In this document: positions 43,341 through 52,971 of the stretch, one piece after another
Layout: each line of letters begins with the position of its first letter
How positions within the stretch are numbered: the stretch's first letter is position 1
Notes under the pieces: generated by a model
The model's input: the letters and a program-made list of their open reading frames with translations, nothing else
The model's database searches: none
What the model was told of the DNA's origin: nothing
Program-made: the position numbers and the translations under genes
Source: Pedobacter sp. R20-19
GTDB taxonomy: Bacteria > Bacteroidota > Bacteroidia > Sphingobacteriales > Sphingobacteriaceae
Assembly: GCF_000708265.2 (NCBI RefSeq)
Contig: NZ_JCKI01000005.1
Span: 455,838-519,837 of the forward strand
Length of the DNA stretch: 64,000 nt
Direction: 5' to 3'

Positions 43341-44012
43341 TTGAAAAAGAATCACGCTTATTTAGGTGTCTTAATTGCTGTAGTGCTAATTGCTGTATGG
43401 CTTAGCTCCCTTTCTTTTTTGCTATCATGGAACTTCTCCTGGAGTAATCCTTTGGTTTACCTGATGATTTTCATTCAAATGCATCTTTATACAGGCTTAT
43501 TCATTACGGCTCATGATGCCATGCATGGCACAATCTCATCTAATAAAACGGTTAACAATTTTATTGGTTATCTTTCTGTATTCCTTTACGCAGGCTTTTT
43601 CTATAACCGTTTATATGCCAAACACCATAAACACCATAGCCATGTACATACTGAAGAAGATCCTGATTTTGCACCTCATGGTTTTTGGAAATGGTATTTA
43701 AGGTTTATGCTAAACTATGTAACCATTATTCAGCTCATAATTATGGCGGCAGCTTTTAATGTTTTACAGATTTGGTTTGAACAGCAAAACTTATTGCTTT
43801 TTTGGGTTTTACCATCACTGCTTAGTACTTTTCAATTATTTTATTTCGGCACTTACCAACCACATAAAGGAGATCATGAAAATGAATATCACTCCTCAAC
43901 ACTCCAAAAAAATCATCTACTCGCTTTTTTTACCTGTTATTTTTTTGGATATCATTTAGAACACCATCAAAAGCCAGCTACACCTTGGTGGCAATTGTAT
44001 AAAACAAAATAA
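43341..44012 (+). CDS. crtW: Beta-carotene ketolase CrtW (fatty acid desaturase superfamily)
   Basis: A 223-residue membrane di-iron enzyme. Histidine boxes: HDAMH (58-62), the HHKHHSH group within YAKHHKHHSHVHTEED, and GYHLEHHQKP near the end, with the CrtW-like FGTYQPHKGDHENE between. CrtW adds a 4-keto group to a beta ring. Translation starts with TTG at 43341, as no suitable ATG precedes the first helix. It implies a beta ring, and so a cyclase encoded elsewhere. It follows ispH by 74 bp. Confidence 0.9.
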   Translation: MKKNHAYLGVLIAVVLIAVWLSSLSFLLSWNFSWSNPLVYLMIFIQMHLYTGLFITAHDAMHGTISSNKTVNNFIGYLSVFLYAGFFYNRLYAKHHKHHSHVHTEEDPDFAPHGFWKWYLRFMLNYVTIIQLIIMAAAFNVLQIWFEQQNLLLFWVLPSLLSTFQLFYFGTYQPHKGDHENEYHSSTLQKNHLLAFFTCYFFGYHLEHHQKPATPWWQLYKTK

Positions 44013-44171
44013 ATCGATTGGTTTAAAAGATCACAGGCTCGAAATTAACGATTATCGAATCTGCTTTAATACTGATGTAAATTTGACTAAAAAATGTCTA
44101 GTATCACATTTTAAGGATAGGCATAAAACAATAAAAACGCGATATTTGCGCCACGAAACATATTTTTATCA

Positions 44172-45182
44172 ATGAGCAAAAAGGGAATTTTACTTGTAAA
44201 TTTAGGAACACCTGATAGTCCGGCAACACCCGATGTTAAAAAATATCTTGATCAGTTTTTGATGGATGAGCGGGTGATTGATATCCCTAAATTAAACAGA
44301 ACACTATTGGTTAAGGGAATAATTGTTCCCTTCCGTAGCCCTAAAACTGCTAAATTATATAAGGAAATCTGGAATGAAAATGGATCTCCGTTACTGTATT
44401 ATAGTCGCTTGCAAGCGCAAATGTTACAGGAAAAACTGGGTGACGAATATCATGTAGAACTGGCCATGCGTTATCAAAGTCCGTCTATTGCATCAGCATT
44501 AGCCAACTTAAAGGCAGGCCTGGTAGAAAGTATTCAGGTTATTCCAATGTTTCCGCAATATGCCTCTGCAAGTTCGGGCTCTGTGATGCAATTGGTGATG
44601 GAATTGGTGAGCAAATGGCAAACAGTACCGCCAATCTCTTTCGTAAATTCTTTTCATGATAACGAGCTGATGATTAAGGTTTTTGCCGAAAATGCCAGAA
44701 AACATCGGGTAGAAGACTTTGATCATGTACTTTTTAGTTTCCATGGATTGCCTGAACGTCAGCTTCTAAAATGTGATCACACCGGTAGCTATTGTTTAAA
44801 AACAGCAGATTGCTGCCAGACTTTAAATGATACGAATAAATTTTGTTATTCTGCACAAGGGCATGATACCGCCAGGCTAATAGCGAAAGAGCTTAACCTA
44901 TCAAGAGATCAATATACGGTTTGCTTTCAATCGCGTTTAGGGAAGGAGCCATGGGTACAACCTTATACAACCGATGTATTGAAAAAATTGGCTGCTGAAG
45001 GTAAAAAACGACTATTGGTTTTTAGTCCGGCGTTTGTTGCCGATTGCTTAGAAACACTTTATGAAATAACTGTTGAATACCATGAAGAATTCAGGACATT
45101 GGGCGGTGAACATGTGCAATTGGTGGAAAGCTTAAATGATAGTCCGGTGTTTATTGAGGCTTTAGCTGATATGGTAAAATAA
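44172..45182 (+). CDS. hemH: Ferrochelatase
   Basis: A 336-residue enzyme inserting Fe2+ into protoporphyrin IX to form protoheme. The motif SFHGLPERQ carries the catalytic His, and VFSPAFVADCLETLYEI carries the conserved Glu. Cys-rich CDHTGSYCLKTADCCQ and SRLGKEPWVQPYT segments are also typical of the family. Start ATG 44172 follows a 159-bp gap with a near-consensus GATATTTG element. The gluconokinase gene follows by 8 bp. Confidence 0.96.
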   Translation: MSKKGILLVNLGTPDSPATPDVKKYLDQFLMDERVIDIPKLNRTLLVKGIIVPFRSPKTAKLYKEIWNENGSPLLYYSRLQAQMLQEKLGDEYHVELAMRYQSPSIASALANLKAGLVESIQVIPMFPQYASASSGSVMQLVMELVSKWQTVPPISFVNSFHDNELMIKVFAENARKHRVEDFDHVLFSFHGLPERQLLKCDHTGSYCLKTADCCQTLNDTNKFCYSAQGHDTARLIAKELNLSRDQYTVCFQSRLGKEPWVQPYTTDVLKKLAAEGKKRLLVFSPAFVADCLETLYEITVEYHEEFRTLGGEHVQLVESLNDSPVFIEALADMVK

Positions 45183-45190
45183 CTTTTAAA

Positions 45191-45697
45191 ATGGCAAAAT
45201 TTATTATTTTAATGGGGGTTTCCGGAAGTGGAAAAACAGTTATCGGTAAAGCATTGGCACCATTAATTAATGCTGAATTTATCGATGGCGATAACTTGCA
45301 TGCTCAAAGAAATGTAGATAAAATGTCTGCAGGTATCCCCCTTACTGATGCCGACAGGCAAGACTGGCTGGAATTAATTGCACAAGTGGGGCATAAGCAT
45401 GTAGCTCAGGGAACAAGTTGCATTATTGCCTGTTCTGCACTTAAAAGAGCATATCGTGATCTGTTAAGAAAAGACAACGATTCGATCTGTTTTGTATACC
45501 TGAAAGGTAGCTTTGAATTGATTCATGGAAGAATTTCAAAAAGATCTCATCAGTATATGCCTTCCAGTTTATTGGAAAGTCAGTTTGAAACTTTAGAAGA
45601 ACCTCAAAATGATGAGACAGATGTTTTTGTGGTTTCGATAGATCAGGAAATTCCGCAGATTGTTAATGAAATTGCTAAAGCCGAAATCATTTCGTAA
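45191..45697 (+). CDS. Gluconokinase (GntK/IdnK type)
   Basis: A 168-residue small kinase. Walker A GVSGSGKT, then the substrate motif FIDGDNLHAQRNVDKMSAG with PLTDADRQDWL, and CIIACSALKRAYRD. These fit gluconate kinases that make 6-phosphogluconate for the pentose phosphate or Entner-Doudoroff routes. No gluconate transporter is adjacent. It starts 8 bp after hemH and overlaps the 3' end of waaA by 11 bp, in convergent arrangement. Confidence 0.93.
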   Translation: MAKFIILMGVSGSGKTVIGKALAPLINAEFIDGDNLHAQRNVDKMSAGIPLTDADRQDWLELIAQVGHKHVAQGTSCIIACSALKRAYRDLLRKDNDSICFVYLKGSFELIHGRISKRSHQYMPSSLLESQFETLEEPQNDETDVFVVSIDQEIPQIVNEIAKAEIIS

Positions 45698-46949
45698 TCG
45701 TTGAAATGATCTGATCTGTTGCGCCCTTTTTGTCCTTTACATATTGTTTAGCAATTATTGCAGCCTTGGTATTATCCTTGAAATCATAAAAAGCAATTAT
45801 TAATTCATCAGTTGTGCTAATACTTCTAGCTGCTCCCAGAGCTATTAAATCCTTCGCCTCCTGAAATTTATCATACTTAGGGCCAAAAATTACAGGTAAG
45901 CCAAAGGCAGTTGCTTCTAAAGTATTATGAATGCCAGCACCAAAGCCACCACCAATATAAGCCACCTTCCCATATTGATAAAGCGCAGACAACATGCCGA
46001 TGTTATCAATAATTAACACTTGAGACTTAAGATCTGAGATTTGAGAATGGCCAACATTTAACTGCGAACTGAAAACTGAAAACCGTATGCTGCCAACCGG
46101 AAAATGTTTTTCTATACTTTCAATGTGGCTTTCGTGAATTTCATGCGGTGCAATGATAAATTTCCAGTCGGGATATTTTTCTGGCAAAGCTGATAAAAGT
46201 TTTTCATCTTCTGGCCAGGTACTCCCACATATTACAGTTGGTGAATTTCCAATAAATGTTTCAATTAAATCTAATTTTTTTGGCGTTTGAGCATTTTCAA
46301 AAACCCGGTCAAAACGGGTATCACCATTAATAGTTACCTGATCTATTCCGATTGATTTAAGTAAATTTTCACTTTCTTCATTTTGAACAAAGAAATAAGT
46401 CACCGCTGATAGCATTTTCCGATAGAAGCTGCCATACCATTTAAAAAATGCCTGGCCAGGTCTGAAGATTCCAGAAATTACATACAGCGGAATGCCTCTG
46501 ACTTGAAGCTCTTTAAAATAAAAATGCCAGAATTCATATTTCGTAAATATGGCCATTTCAGGGTTAACCGCATCAATAAATTTTTTTGCATGGTATTTAG
46601 TATCAAGCGGAAGATAAAAAACATCAGCCAAGGCATAATTTTTTCTGATTTCATATCCTGATGGTGAAAAGAACGTGACTACAATTTTCTTTGAAGGATA
46701 TTTTTCTTTTAGTTTTTCTAATACAGGTCTTCCTTGTTCAAACTCTCCTAAAGATGCGAAATGAAACCAAACGTGTTTTTGACTGGCATCTATCCGCTTT
46801 GTGATTTGTTGATAAACATTTTTACGGCCACGAATAAACAGTTTAGCCTTTAAGTTAAATAGAGAAAAAATCCTGATGATGAAAGCATAAACCTGAATTC
46901 CGAGGATGTAAAGCAAAAGCATAAGTGTAATTTCATATCTTCGTGGCAA
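45687..46949 (-). CDS. waaA: 3-deoxy-D-manno-octulosonic acid (Kdo) transferase
   Basis: A 420-residue GT-B enzyme joining Kdo to lipid A precursor. Seen: an N-terminal membrane anchor (LMLLLYILGIQVYAFIIRIF), HFASLGEFEQGRPVLEKL, FTKYEFWHFYFKEL, CGSTWPEDEKLL, IIAPHEIHESHI, and the C-terminal YIGGGFGAGIHNTLEA and GPKYDKFQEAKDL. Residues 289-310 (RFSVFSSQLN... to LKSQ) form a linker encoded by low-complexity CAGTT/CTCAAATCTCAGA DNA like that in intergenic repeats. Length is normal overall. Divergent from ugd (36 bp). Confidence 0.94.
   Translation of the reverse strand: MPRRYEITLMLLLYILGIQVYAFIIRIFSLFNLKAKLFIRGRKNVYQQITKRIDASQKHVWFHFASLGEFEQGRPVLEKLKEKYPSKKIVVTFFSPSGYEIRKNYALADVFYLPLDTKYHAKKFIDAVNPEMAIFTKYEFWHFYFKELQVRGIPLYVISGIFRPGQAFFKWYGSFYRKMLSAVTYFFVQNEESENLLKSIGIDQVTINGDTRFDRVFENAQTPKKLDLIETFIGNSPTVICGSTWPEDEKLLSALPEKYPDWKFIIAPHEIHESHIESIEKHFPVGSIRFSVFSSQLNVGHSQISDLKSQVLIIDNIGMLSALYQYGKVAYIGGGFGAGIHNTLEATAFGLPVIFGPKYDKFQEAKDLIALGAARSISTTDELIIAFYDFKDNTKAAIIAKQYVKDKKGATDQIISTITK
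46020..46085. repeat. Intergenic-type low-complexity repeat inside waaA
   Basis: On the coding (minus) strand the segment reads TTTTCAGTTTTCAGTTCGCA and then a TCTCAAATCTCAGATCTTAA stretch. A similar CAGTTTACAATTTTCAGTT lies between cdaA and folP (about 28098-28128). Here it is in frame and encodes waaA residues 289-310. Confidence 0.6.
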
Positions 46950-46985
46950 GATAAAACGAATATATTTAAAAAGCTTAAGAAATAT

Positions 46986-48296
46986 ATGAAAATAGCCGTT
47001 ATTGGTACCGGATACGTTGGTTTAGTTACTGGAACATGTTTAGCAGAAACAGGAAATGATGTGATCTGTGTAGATATAAATGAAAGTAAGGTAAAAAAAA
47101 TGCAGGATGGTGAAGTGCCCATTTATGAGCCTGGACTAGACCTGTTATTCCATAGAAATATAGAGCAGGGGAGGTTAACCTTTACCACTAATCTTGCTGA
47201 TGCAGTGAAAGATGCACAAATTATCTTCATGGCCTTACCTACGCCCCCGGGTGGAGATGGCGCTGCTGACCTTTCGTATATTTTAGGTGCGGCAAAAGAT
47301 ATTTCTAAACTGATTACAGAATATAAAGTTATTGTAAATAAATCTACTGTTCCTGTAGGCACGGCAGATCAGGTTAAGGCGGTTTTCCAGGCAAATACTT
47401 CCATCGAAGTGGATGTGGTTTCTAATCCGGAGTTTTTAAGAGAAGGCGTGGCTGTTGATGATTTCATGAAACCCGATCGTGTGGTATTGGGTACCAGAAG
47501 TGAAAAGGCTAAAAAGTTAATGTCCGAGCTTTATGGTCCTTATGTCCGTCAGGGAAACCCAATCTTATTTATGGATGAGCGTTCCTCCGAATTGACTAAA
47601 TATGCAGCTAATTCATTTCTCGCTACTAAAATTACCTTTATGAATGAGGTGGCAAATCTTTGTGAATTGGTGGGTGCCGATGTAGATGCGGTACGAAAGG
47701 GAATTGGATCGGATGACCGTATTGGCAAGCGTTTTCTTTTTCCTGGCGTAGGTTATGGTGGCTCCTGCTTCCCGAAAGATGTTCAGGCTTTAGTGAAATC
47801 TTCTGATGATTATGCTTATGACTTTCAGATTTTGAAATCGGTAATGGAAGTTAACGAGCGACAAAAAACTATTCTGGTAGATAAGGTACTGAAATATTAT
47901 AAAAACGATATTAAAGGAAAACATTTTGCGCTTTGGGGCCTTGCATTTAAGCCAGAAACTGATGACATTCGTGAGGCACCAGCTTTGTACATTATTAAAG
48001 CATTGATTGAACATGGAGCAACCGTTTCCGTATTTGACCCCGAAGCGATGAAAAACGTGGAGGCCATTATAGGTGATCAGGTTAAATACGCTAAAAATCA
48101 ATATGAGGCGCTGGAAAATGCTGATGCGCTACTCATTGCTACAGAATGGTCGGTATTCCGGAATCCTGATTTTGAAAAAATTGATCAAATCTTAAAAAAT
48201 AAAGTAGTATTTGATGGGCGTAATTTGTATGATTTACAAAAAATGATCGATCTTGGCTACTATTATAACAGTATAGGCAGAAAATTGATAGATTAA
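46986..48296 (+). CDS. ugd: UDP-glucose 6-dehydrogenase
   Basis: A 436-residue enzyme oxidising UDP-glucose to UDP-glucuronate with two NAD+. NAD motif [15 protein letters not shown] at the N-terminus, acidic residue in [42 protein letters not shown], and the catalytic Cys in [14 protein letters not shown]-terminal UDP-binding domain is present ([14 protein letters not shown]). First gene of a tight cluster; the uxs start follows by 1 bp. Its product is the substrate of the next enzyme. Confidence 0.96.
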   Translation: MKIAVIGTGYVGLVTGTCLAETGNDVICVDINESKVKKMQDGEVPIYEPGLDLLFHRNIEQGRLTFTTNLADAVKDAQIIFMALPTPPGGDGAADLSYILGAAKDISKLITEYKVIVNKSTVPVGTADQVKAVFQANTSIEVDVVSNPEFLREGVAVDDFMKPDRVVLGTRSEKAKKLMSELYGPYVRQGNPILFMDERSSELTKYAANSFLATKITFMNEVANLCELVGADVDAVRKGIGSDDRIGKRFLFPGVGYGGSCFPKDVQALVKSSDDYAYDFQILKSVMEVNERQKTILVDKVLKYYKNDIKGKHFALWGLAFKPETDDIREAPALYIIKALIEHGATVSVFDPEAMKNVEAIIGDQVKYAKNQYEALENADALLIATEWSVFRNPDFEKIDQILKNKVVFDGRNLYDLQKMIDLGYYYNSIGRKLID

Positions 48297-48297
48297 A

Positions 48298-49287
48298 ATG
48301 AGTCAAAAAAGAATTTTAATCACAGGTGCAGCCGGATTTTTGGGCTCTCATCTTTGTGATCGTTTTGTGAAAGAGGGTTATCACGTTATTGGAATGGATA
48401 ACCTGATCACTGGTGATTTGGCCAATATTGAGCACCTCTTCAAATTGGAAAACTTTGAGTTTTACAATCACGATGTTTCTAAATTTGTACACGTTCCAGG
48501 CAAACTTGATTATATTCTTCATTTTGCTTCGCCAGCCAGCCCTATTGATTACCTTAAAATTCCAATACAAACCTTAAAAGTTGGCTCATTAGGTACGCAT
48601 AACTTGTTAGGCCTGGCTAGAAATAAAGGTGCAAGAATGCTAATCGCTTCAACATCTGAAGTATATGGAGATCCAAGTGTAAACCCTCAGCCAGAAGAAT
48701 ATTGGGGAAATGTGAATCCTGTTGGTCCTCGTGGTGTATATGATGAGGCCAAACGTTTTCAGGAAGCCATTACCATGGCTTATCACACTTTTCATGGTGT
48801 GGAAACCAGAATTGTTAGAATTTTTAATACCTATGGCCCAAGAATGCGCCTAAATGATGGCCGTGTTTTACCTGCATTTATTGGTCAGGCTTTAAGAGGA
48901 GAAGATTTAACTGTTTTTGGTGATGGTAGTCAAACCCGTTCATTTTGCTACGTAGACGATTTAATAGAAGGTATTTATCGCTTACTTATGAGTGATTACG
49001 CTCAGCCTGTAAATATTGGTAATCCGGATGAAATTACCATCAAACAATTTTGTGAAGAAATTATCAAACTTACAGGTACCTCACAAAAAATAGTTTACAA
49101 GGAGCTTCCTCAGGATGATCCCAAACAAAGGCGACCAGATATTACCAAAGCCCGGGAGATTTTAAGTTGGGAACCAAAAATAGGCCGGGCAGAAGGTCTG
49201 AGAATTACTTATGAATATTTCAAATCTTTACCTGCCGAAGCATTAGAAAAAATCGATCATAAAGACTTTACCACATTTAACCGTTAA
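48298..49287 (+). CDS. UDP-glucuronate decarboxylase (UDP-xylose synthase), SDR family
   Basis: A 329-residue extended SDR. NAD motif [12 protein letters not shown] (residues 8-19), [18 protein letters not shown], the catalytic GVYDEAKR (Tyr-x3-Lys), and [19 protein letters not shown]. The SEVYGDP and [14 protein letters not shown] blocks are characteristic of UXS enzymes, which convert UDP-glucuronate to UDP-xylose. Placement 1 bp after ugd fits a two-step path from UDP-glucose. Confidence 0.93.
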   Translation: MSQKRILITGAAGFLGSHLCDRFVKEGYHVIGMDNLITGDLANIEHLFKLENFEFYNHDVSKFVHVPGKLDYILHFASPASPIDYLKIPIQTLKVGSLGTHNLLGLARNKGARMLIASTSEVYGDPSVNPQPEEYWGNVNPVGPRGVYDEAKRFQEAITMAYHTFHGVETRIVRIFNTYGPRMRLNDGRVLPAFIGQALRGEDLTVFGDGSQTRSFCYVDDLIEGIYRLLMSDYAQPVNIGNPDEITIKQFCEEIIKLTGTSQKIVYKELPQDDPKQRRPDITKAREILSWEPKIGRAEGLRITYEYFKSLPAEALEKIDHKDFTTFNR

Positions 49288-49288
49288 G

Positions 49289-50311
49289 ATGTCAAAAATA
49301 TTAGTTACCGGTGGAACTGGATATATAGGTTCTCACACTGTTATAGCATTACACAATGCAGGTTATGAAGTTGTCATCATAGATAACTTATCAAACTCAC
49401 ACATTAAAATTTTAACCCAGCTACATACCATTACCGGTAAGTGGTTTGATTTTAATGAAATTGATCTTCAGGACGAAAATGCTGTAAAAGAATTTGCAGC
49501 TGCCCATTCGGATATTACAGGGATTATTCACTTTGCTGCATCTAAAGCGGTTGGTGAATCTGTTGAGCAACCTTTAAAATATTATAAAAATAACTTTTAC
49601 GGCTTAATTAACCTACTTACTTCATTCAACAAAAAGATTGATTTTGTGTTTTCTTCGTCCTGTACCGTTTATGGCCAGCCTGATAGCTTACCGGTTACAG
49701 AGGCCGCTCCGGTAAAAAAAGCAGAGTCGCCATATGGCAATACCAAGCAGGTGGCAGAAGAAATTTTAGCGGAAACTGCAGCCGTAACGCCTGAATTAAA
49801 TGTTATCGCATTGCGCTATTTTAATCCCGTAGGTGCGCATGAAACCGCTTTAATAGGCGAATTGCCAAATGGGGTTCCTGCTAATTTAGTGCCCTTCATT
49901 ACACAATCTGCTATTGGAAAACGTGGCCCAATTACGGTGTATGGGAATGATTACGATACCCCTGATGGTTCTGCTATACGTGATTATATCCATGTGGTAG
50001 ACCTGGCAAAAGCGCATGTAGCGGCAATTAAAAAACTAGAGAAGAAAGAAACCTCTTCAAATTATGACGTTTTCAATATCGGAACCGGTAAAGGATCTTC
50101 AGTTTTGGAAATCATTTCTGCCTTCGAAAGTGTTAATGGAGAAAAACTTAATTATAACATTGGCCCAAGAAGAGCTGGTGATGTTGTCCAGGTTTATGGT
50201 GATGTTACCAAATCCAATCAGGAATTGGGTTGGAAAGCTGAACTGGATATTAACGAAATGATGCGATCTGCCTGGGAATGGGAAAAATATATTAAGGCTA
50301 ACCCTTTTTAA
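49289..50311 (+). CDS. galE: UDP-glucose 4-epimerase
   Basis: A 340-residue extended SDR. VTGGTGYIGSHTVIAL at the start, VIIDNLSNSH, FAASKAVGESVEQP, SSSCTVYGQP, the catalytic SPYGNTKQVAEE and RYFNPVGAH, matching GalE. It interconverts UDP-glucose and UDP-galactose. It could also act on UDP-xylose or UDP-glucuronate, as some GalE-like enzymes do; sequence alone cannot tell. One base separates it from the uxs stop, and the next gene starts right after its own stop. Confidence 0.94.
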   Translation: MSKILVTGGTGYIGSHTVIALHNAGYEVVIIDNLSNSHIKILTQLHTITGKWFDFNEIDLQDENAVKEFAAAHSDITGIIHFAASKAVGESVEQPLKYYKNNFYGLINLLTSFNKKIDFVFSSSCTVYGQPDSLPVTEAAPVKKAESPYGNTKQVAEEILAETAAVTPELNVIALRYFNPVGAHETALIGELPNGVPANLVPFITQSAIGKRGPITVYGNDYDTPDGSAIRDYIHVVDLAKAHVAAIKKLEKKETSSNYDVFNIGTGKGSSVLEIISAFESVNGEKLNYNIGPRRAGDVVQVYGDVTKSNQELGWKAELDINEMMRSAWEWEKYIKANPF

Positions 50312-50869
50312 ATGAAATTATCGGAGCACAAAGATTTAAAAAATGCAATAACAGACTTGCCTATTAAGGAAAAAGACAGGTTGTTATTGCGTTTAATTGC
50401 AAAAGATAAAGTGCTTACTGAACACCTTCATTATAAATTACTGGAAGATGAATCAGATCTGGAAAATCGGAAAGAAAAGATCAGGGCTGATGTAGAAGAT
50501 CAGCTTGCGGATTTAAAAAAGCTAAATGCGAAGGAAGCTTTGGTTAAAGTAAGGAAGATGATTACAACTGTGAATCATTTTTATAAAGTTACGAAAGATC
50601 CTATTGGTGAAGTTGAATTGAAGATATATATATTAAACATCGTACCATTCGACTATCGTAAATCAACCCTGGGTTATCGGGATTACATGATTTTATTTTC
50701 TACGTTTTATTTAAAAACTGTTGCAGTTACCATCAGTAAATTTAAAAAATTACACGAGGATTTGCAGTTTGATCTGAGTGAAGACTTGAATCACTTGCTA
50801 ACCAAAATCTATTCTTCTAAATTAGCTCCTTCAGCTGAGGCATCAAATCTTCCTAAAGAAATAAATTAA
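50312..50869 (+). CDS. Helical protein of unknown function in the nucleotide-sugar cluster
   Basis: A 185-residue soluble, mostly helical protein. It is Lys/Glu/Leu-rich, with a likely coiled region at about 42-75 (EDESDLENRKEKIRADVEDQ). NHFYKVTKDPIGEVELKIYI and GYRDYMILFSTFYL follow. It has no signal peptide, no transmembrane helix and no recognised domain. It starts directly after the galE stop and is followed by the CpsB-like gene after 7 bp, so is surely co-transcribed. A scaffolding or regulatory role in polysaccharide synthesis is possible but unproven. Confidence 0.78.
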   Translation: MKLSEHKDLKNAITDLPIKEKDRLLLRLIAKDKVLTEHLHYKLLEDESDLENRKEKIRADVEDQLADLKKLNAKEALVKVRKMITTVNHFYKVTKDPIGEVELKIYILNIVPFDYRKSTLGYRDYMILFSTFYLKTVAVTISKFKKLHEDLQFDLSEDLNHLLTKIYSSKLAPSAEASNLPKEIN

Positions 50870-50876
50870 CACGGTG

Positions 50877-51614
50877 ATGTTCGGATTATTTAAGAAAAAG
50901 CAAATAGTGCCTGAATTTAATTTCGCCAATATTGGTGTAGATATGCATTCGCATATTATTCCAGGGATAGATGATGGCGCACAAACCTTGCACGATTCTA
51001 TTTTATTGGCTAAACGTTTTAAAGCATTGGGGTTTAAAAAGCTAATTGCAACACCACATGTTATGGCTGACTATTTCAGGAATACACCTGATACCATTAA
51101 CCGTGGATTAGACATTTTAAGAAAAGGTTTGGCAGATATACAGCTTGATTTGGAAATAGATGCTGCCGCCGAATATTATTTAGATGAAACTTTAGAAAAA
51201 AAGGTTAAACAAAAAGAAGTGTTAACCTTTGGGAAGCAATATCTTCTCTTTGAACTTTCTTATATTAATGCCCCGCAAAACTTATTTGACTTTATTAAAA
51301 TTATCCAAGATGCTGGCTATACACCCGTATTGGCCCATCCAGAGCGTTACCCTTATTTTTACGGTTCTATAGAAAGTTATTATCAAATCAAAGAAACAGG
51401 TTGTCAGCTTCAAATGAACTCCATTGCCTTAACCGGATACTATGGATCAGGAGCAAAAAGAGCAGCGGAAGAAATGGTAGAAAATCATTTGGTGAATTTT
51501 ATTGGCAGTGATATGCATCATTTAAAACATGCAGCTGCACTTGAAGAAAGTCTGAATACCCCTCTTATGCAAAGATTGCTCAGTCAGCATCAGCTGAATA
51601 ATGTAATGATTTAA
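50877..51614 (+). CDS. CpsB/YwqE-type PHP-domain tyrosine phosphatase
   Basis: A 245-residue protein of the CpsB/CapC/YwqE family (PHP fold, metal-dependent tyrosine-protein phosphatase). Motifs: VDMHSHIIPGIDDGAQ (residues about 21-36), LIATPHVMADYF, the DAAAEYYLDE block, YTPVLAHPERYPYF and FIGSDMHHLKHAA, supplying the His/Asp/Glu metal ligands. These phosphatases reverse tyrosine kinase control of capsule or exopolysaccharide assembly. No BY-kinase is in the window. ATG 50877 is preferred to GTG 50874. Confidence 0.93.
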   Translation: MFGLFKKKQIVPEFNFANIGVDMHSHIIPGIDDGAQTLHDSILLAKRFKALGFKKLIATPHVMADYFRNTPDTINRGLDILRKGLADIQLDLEIDAAAEYYLDETLEKKVKQKEVLTFGKQYLLFELSYINAPQNLFDFIKIIQDAGYTPVLAHPERYPYFYGSIESYYQIKETGCQLQMNSIALTGYYGSGAKRAAEEMVENHLVNFIGSDMHHLKHAAALEESLNTPLMQRLLSQHQLNNVMI

Positions 51615-51639
51615 ATTCCTATCTATTGTTAGCAAGGCC

Positions 51640-52869
51640 TTACTCGTATCTTAAAGCCTCAACAGGATCTAAGCGAGATGCTTTTTTTGCAGGATAATAT
51701 CCTGAAAGGATTCCTACACCAACACATAATACAAAGCCACCGAGAATAAATGTCCAGGGAATCAGGAACGCTCCTCCCATGGCCAGTGATATGATATTGC
51801 CCAGAACGATGCCTAAGAATATCCCCAATGCGCCACCCATTAAACAAATCACCACAGCTTCAATTAAGAATTGACGGCGTATTACTTTTGGATTGGCACC
51901 AATTGCTTTACGGATTCCGATTTCTCTGGTACGTTCGGTTACAGAAACCAGCATAATATTCATTAAGCCAATGGAAGCGCCAATAAGTGTGATAATTCCT
52001 ATTGCTATACCGCCAACAGCAACAAAAGCCAGGTTCTCAAATAGTGTTTGCGCAATGGCATCACTCTTTGTAATTTCAAAGTTATTGGTTTCATTAATTT
52101 TTACCTTCCTGATATTTCTAAATAGGGCAGTAGACTCACCAATTACATTTTCCTGATGGTTGTTATCCGCTACCATCACCGTAATGGTATACGAAGGATT
52201 AGCATTTGCATTAATTTGCTTTGCTTTGAGTAAAGGTACATAAACCGCTCTATCACCACTAAAGCCCATGCTTGAACCTTTTTTTTCTAATACTCCAATA
52301 ATTTTAAAACGGTTGTTCCCTACATTAATTAATTTATCCATTGGGTCAGCATCTTTGAAAAGTCTAGTCACCACTTCACCACCAACGATGCAAACGTTGC
52401 TTCCCATTTTTACTTCAGAGGCACCAAAATTCCTTCCCGCTGAAAGATTTAAGCCCTGAGATGCCAAACCATTTTCATCAATACCCTGAACATTAATATT
52501 TGGATTGGTTTTTAAATTTCCGTATTTAACTGTAGAACCGCCACTGGCTACAACACTTACTGCAACTGTAGCAGGTGCATTTAAACTGTCTTTAAATTTA
52601 ACAGCATCTTCATATCTAATGGCTTTGAAAGGCTTTGGTCTTTTGCCATTTCCAATTCTAATTCCCGTACCACGGTTTCTAATGGTAAATGAATTTGCAC
52701 CCATACTGCTAAAAGCATCTGTCATACTTTTTTTAACAGCATCAAGCGTGGTGAGGATTCCAACCAGCGCCATTAATCCAATTGCAATAATCAAAGCCGT
52801 AAGCATGGTACGCAAACGATTACCCTTAATGGATTCTAGTGCCAGTCTGATGTTTTCTCTGTAATTCAT
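51640..52869 (-). CDS. MacB-like ABC transporter permease (FtsX family)
   Basis: A 409-residue permease with one N-terminal helix (NRLRTMLTALIIAIGLMALVG), a periplasmic MacB core domain (about 45-280) and three C-terminal FtsX helices. GIRKAIGANPKVIRRQFLIEA is the family coupling loop. It ends SRLDPVEALRYE, typical of MacB-type permeases. Partner ATPase and adaptor are not next to it. Such systems act as mechanotransmitters for lipoprotein trafficking or efflux, usually with a MacA-like partner. Confidence 0.93.
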   Translation of the reverse strand: MNYRENIRLALESIKGNRLRTMLTALIIAIGLMALVGILTTLDAVKKSMTDAFSSMGANSFTIRNRGTGIRIGNGKRPKPFKAIRYEDAVKFKDSLNAPATVAVSVVASGGSTVKYGNLKTNPNINVQGIDENGLASQGLNLSAGRNFGASEVKMGSNVCIVGGEVVTRLFKDADPMDKLINVGNNRFKIIGVLEKKGSSMGFSGDRAVYVPLLKAKQINANANPSYTITVMVADNNHQENVIGESTALFRNIRKVKINETNNFEITKSDAIAQTLFENLAFVAVGGIAIGIITLIGASIGLMNIMLVSVTERTREIGIRKAIGANPKVIRRQFLIEAVVICLMGGALGIFLGIVLGNIISLAMGGAFLIPWTFILGGFVLCVGVGILSGYYPAKKASRLDPVEALRYE

Positions 52870-52910
52870 TTAGTGTAGCGGTAAGCGTTTGGCTGAAGAG
52901 GCCTGTAAAA

Positions 52911-52944
52911 ATAAAAAAAGTCCCGATGTTTAGACAAGGGGACT
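52911..52944 (-). terminator. Terminator after the HesB/IscA gene
   Basis: AGTCCC (52919-52924) pairs with GGGACT (52939-52944). On the minus strand it is followed by TTTTTTTATTTTT. It lies 28 bp beyond the HesB-like gene. Confidence 0.72.
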
Positions 52945-52971
52945 GTACTTTATGTTACAATAATATTTTTT

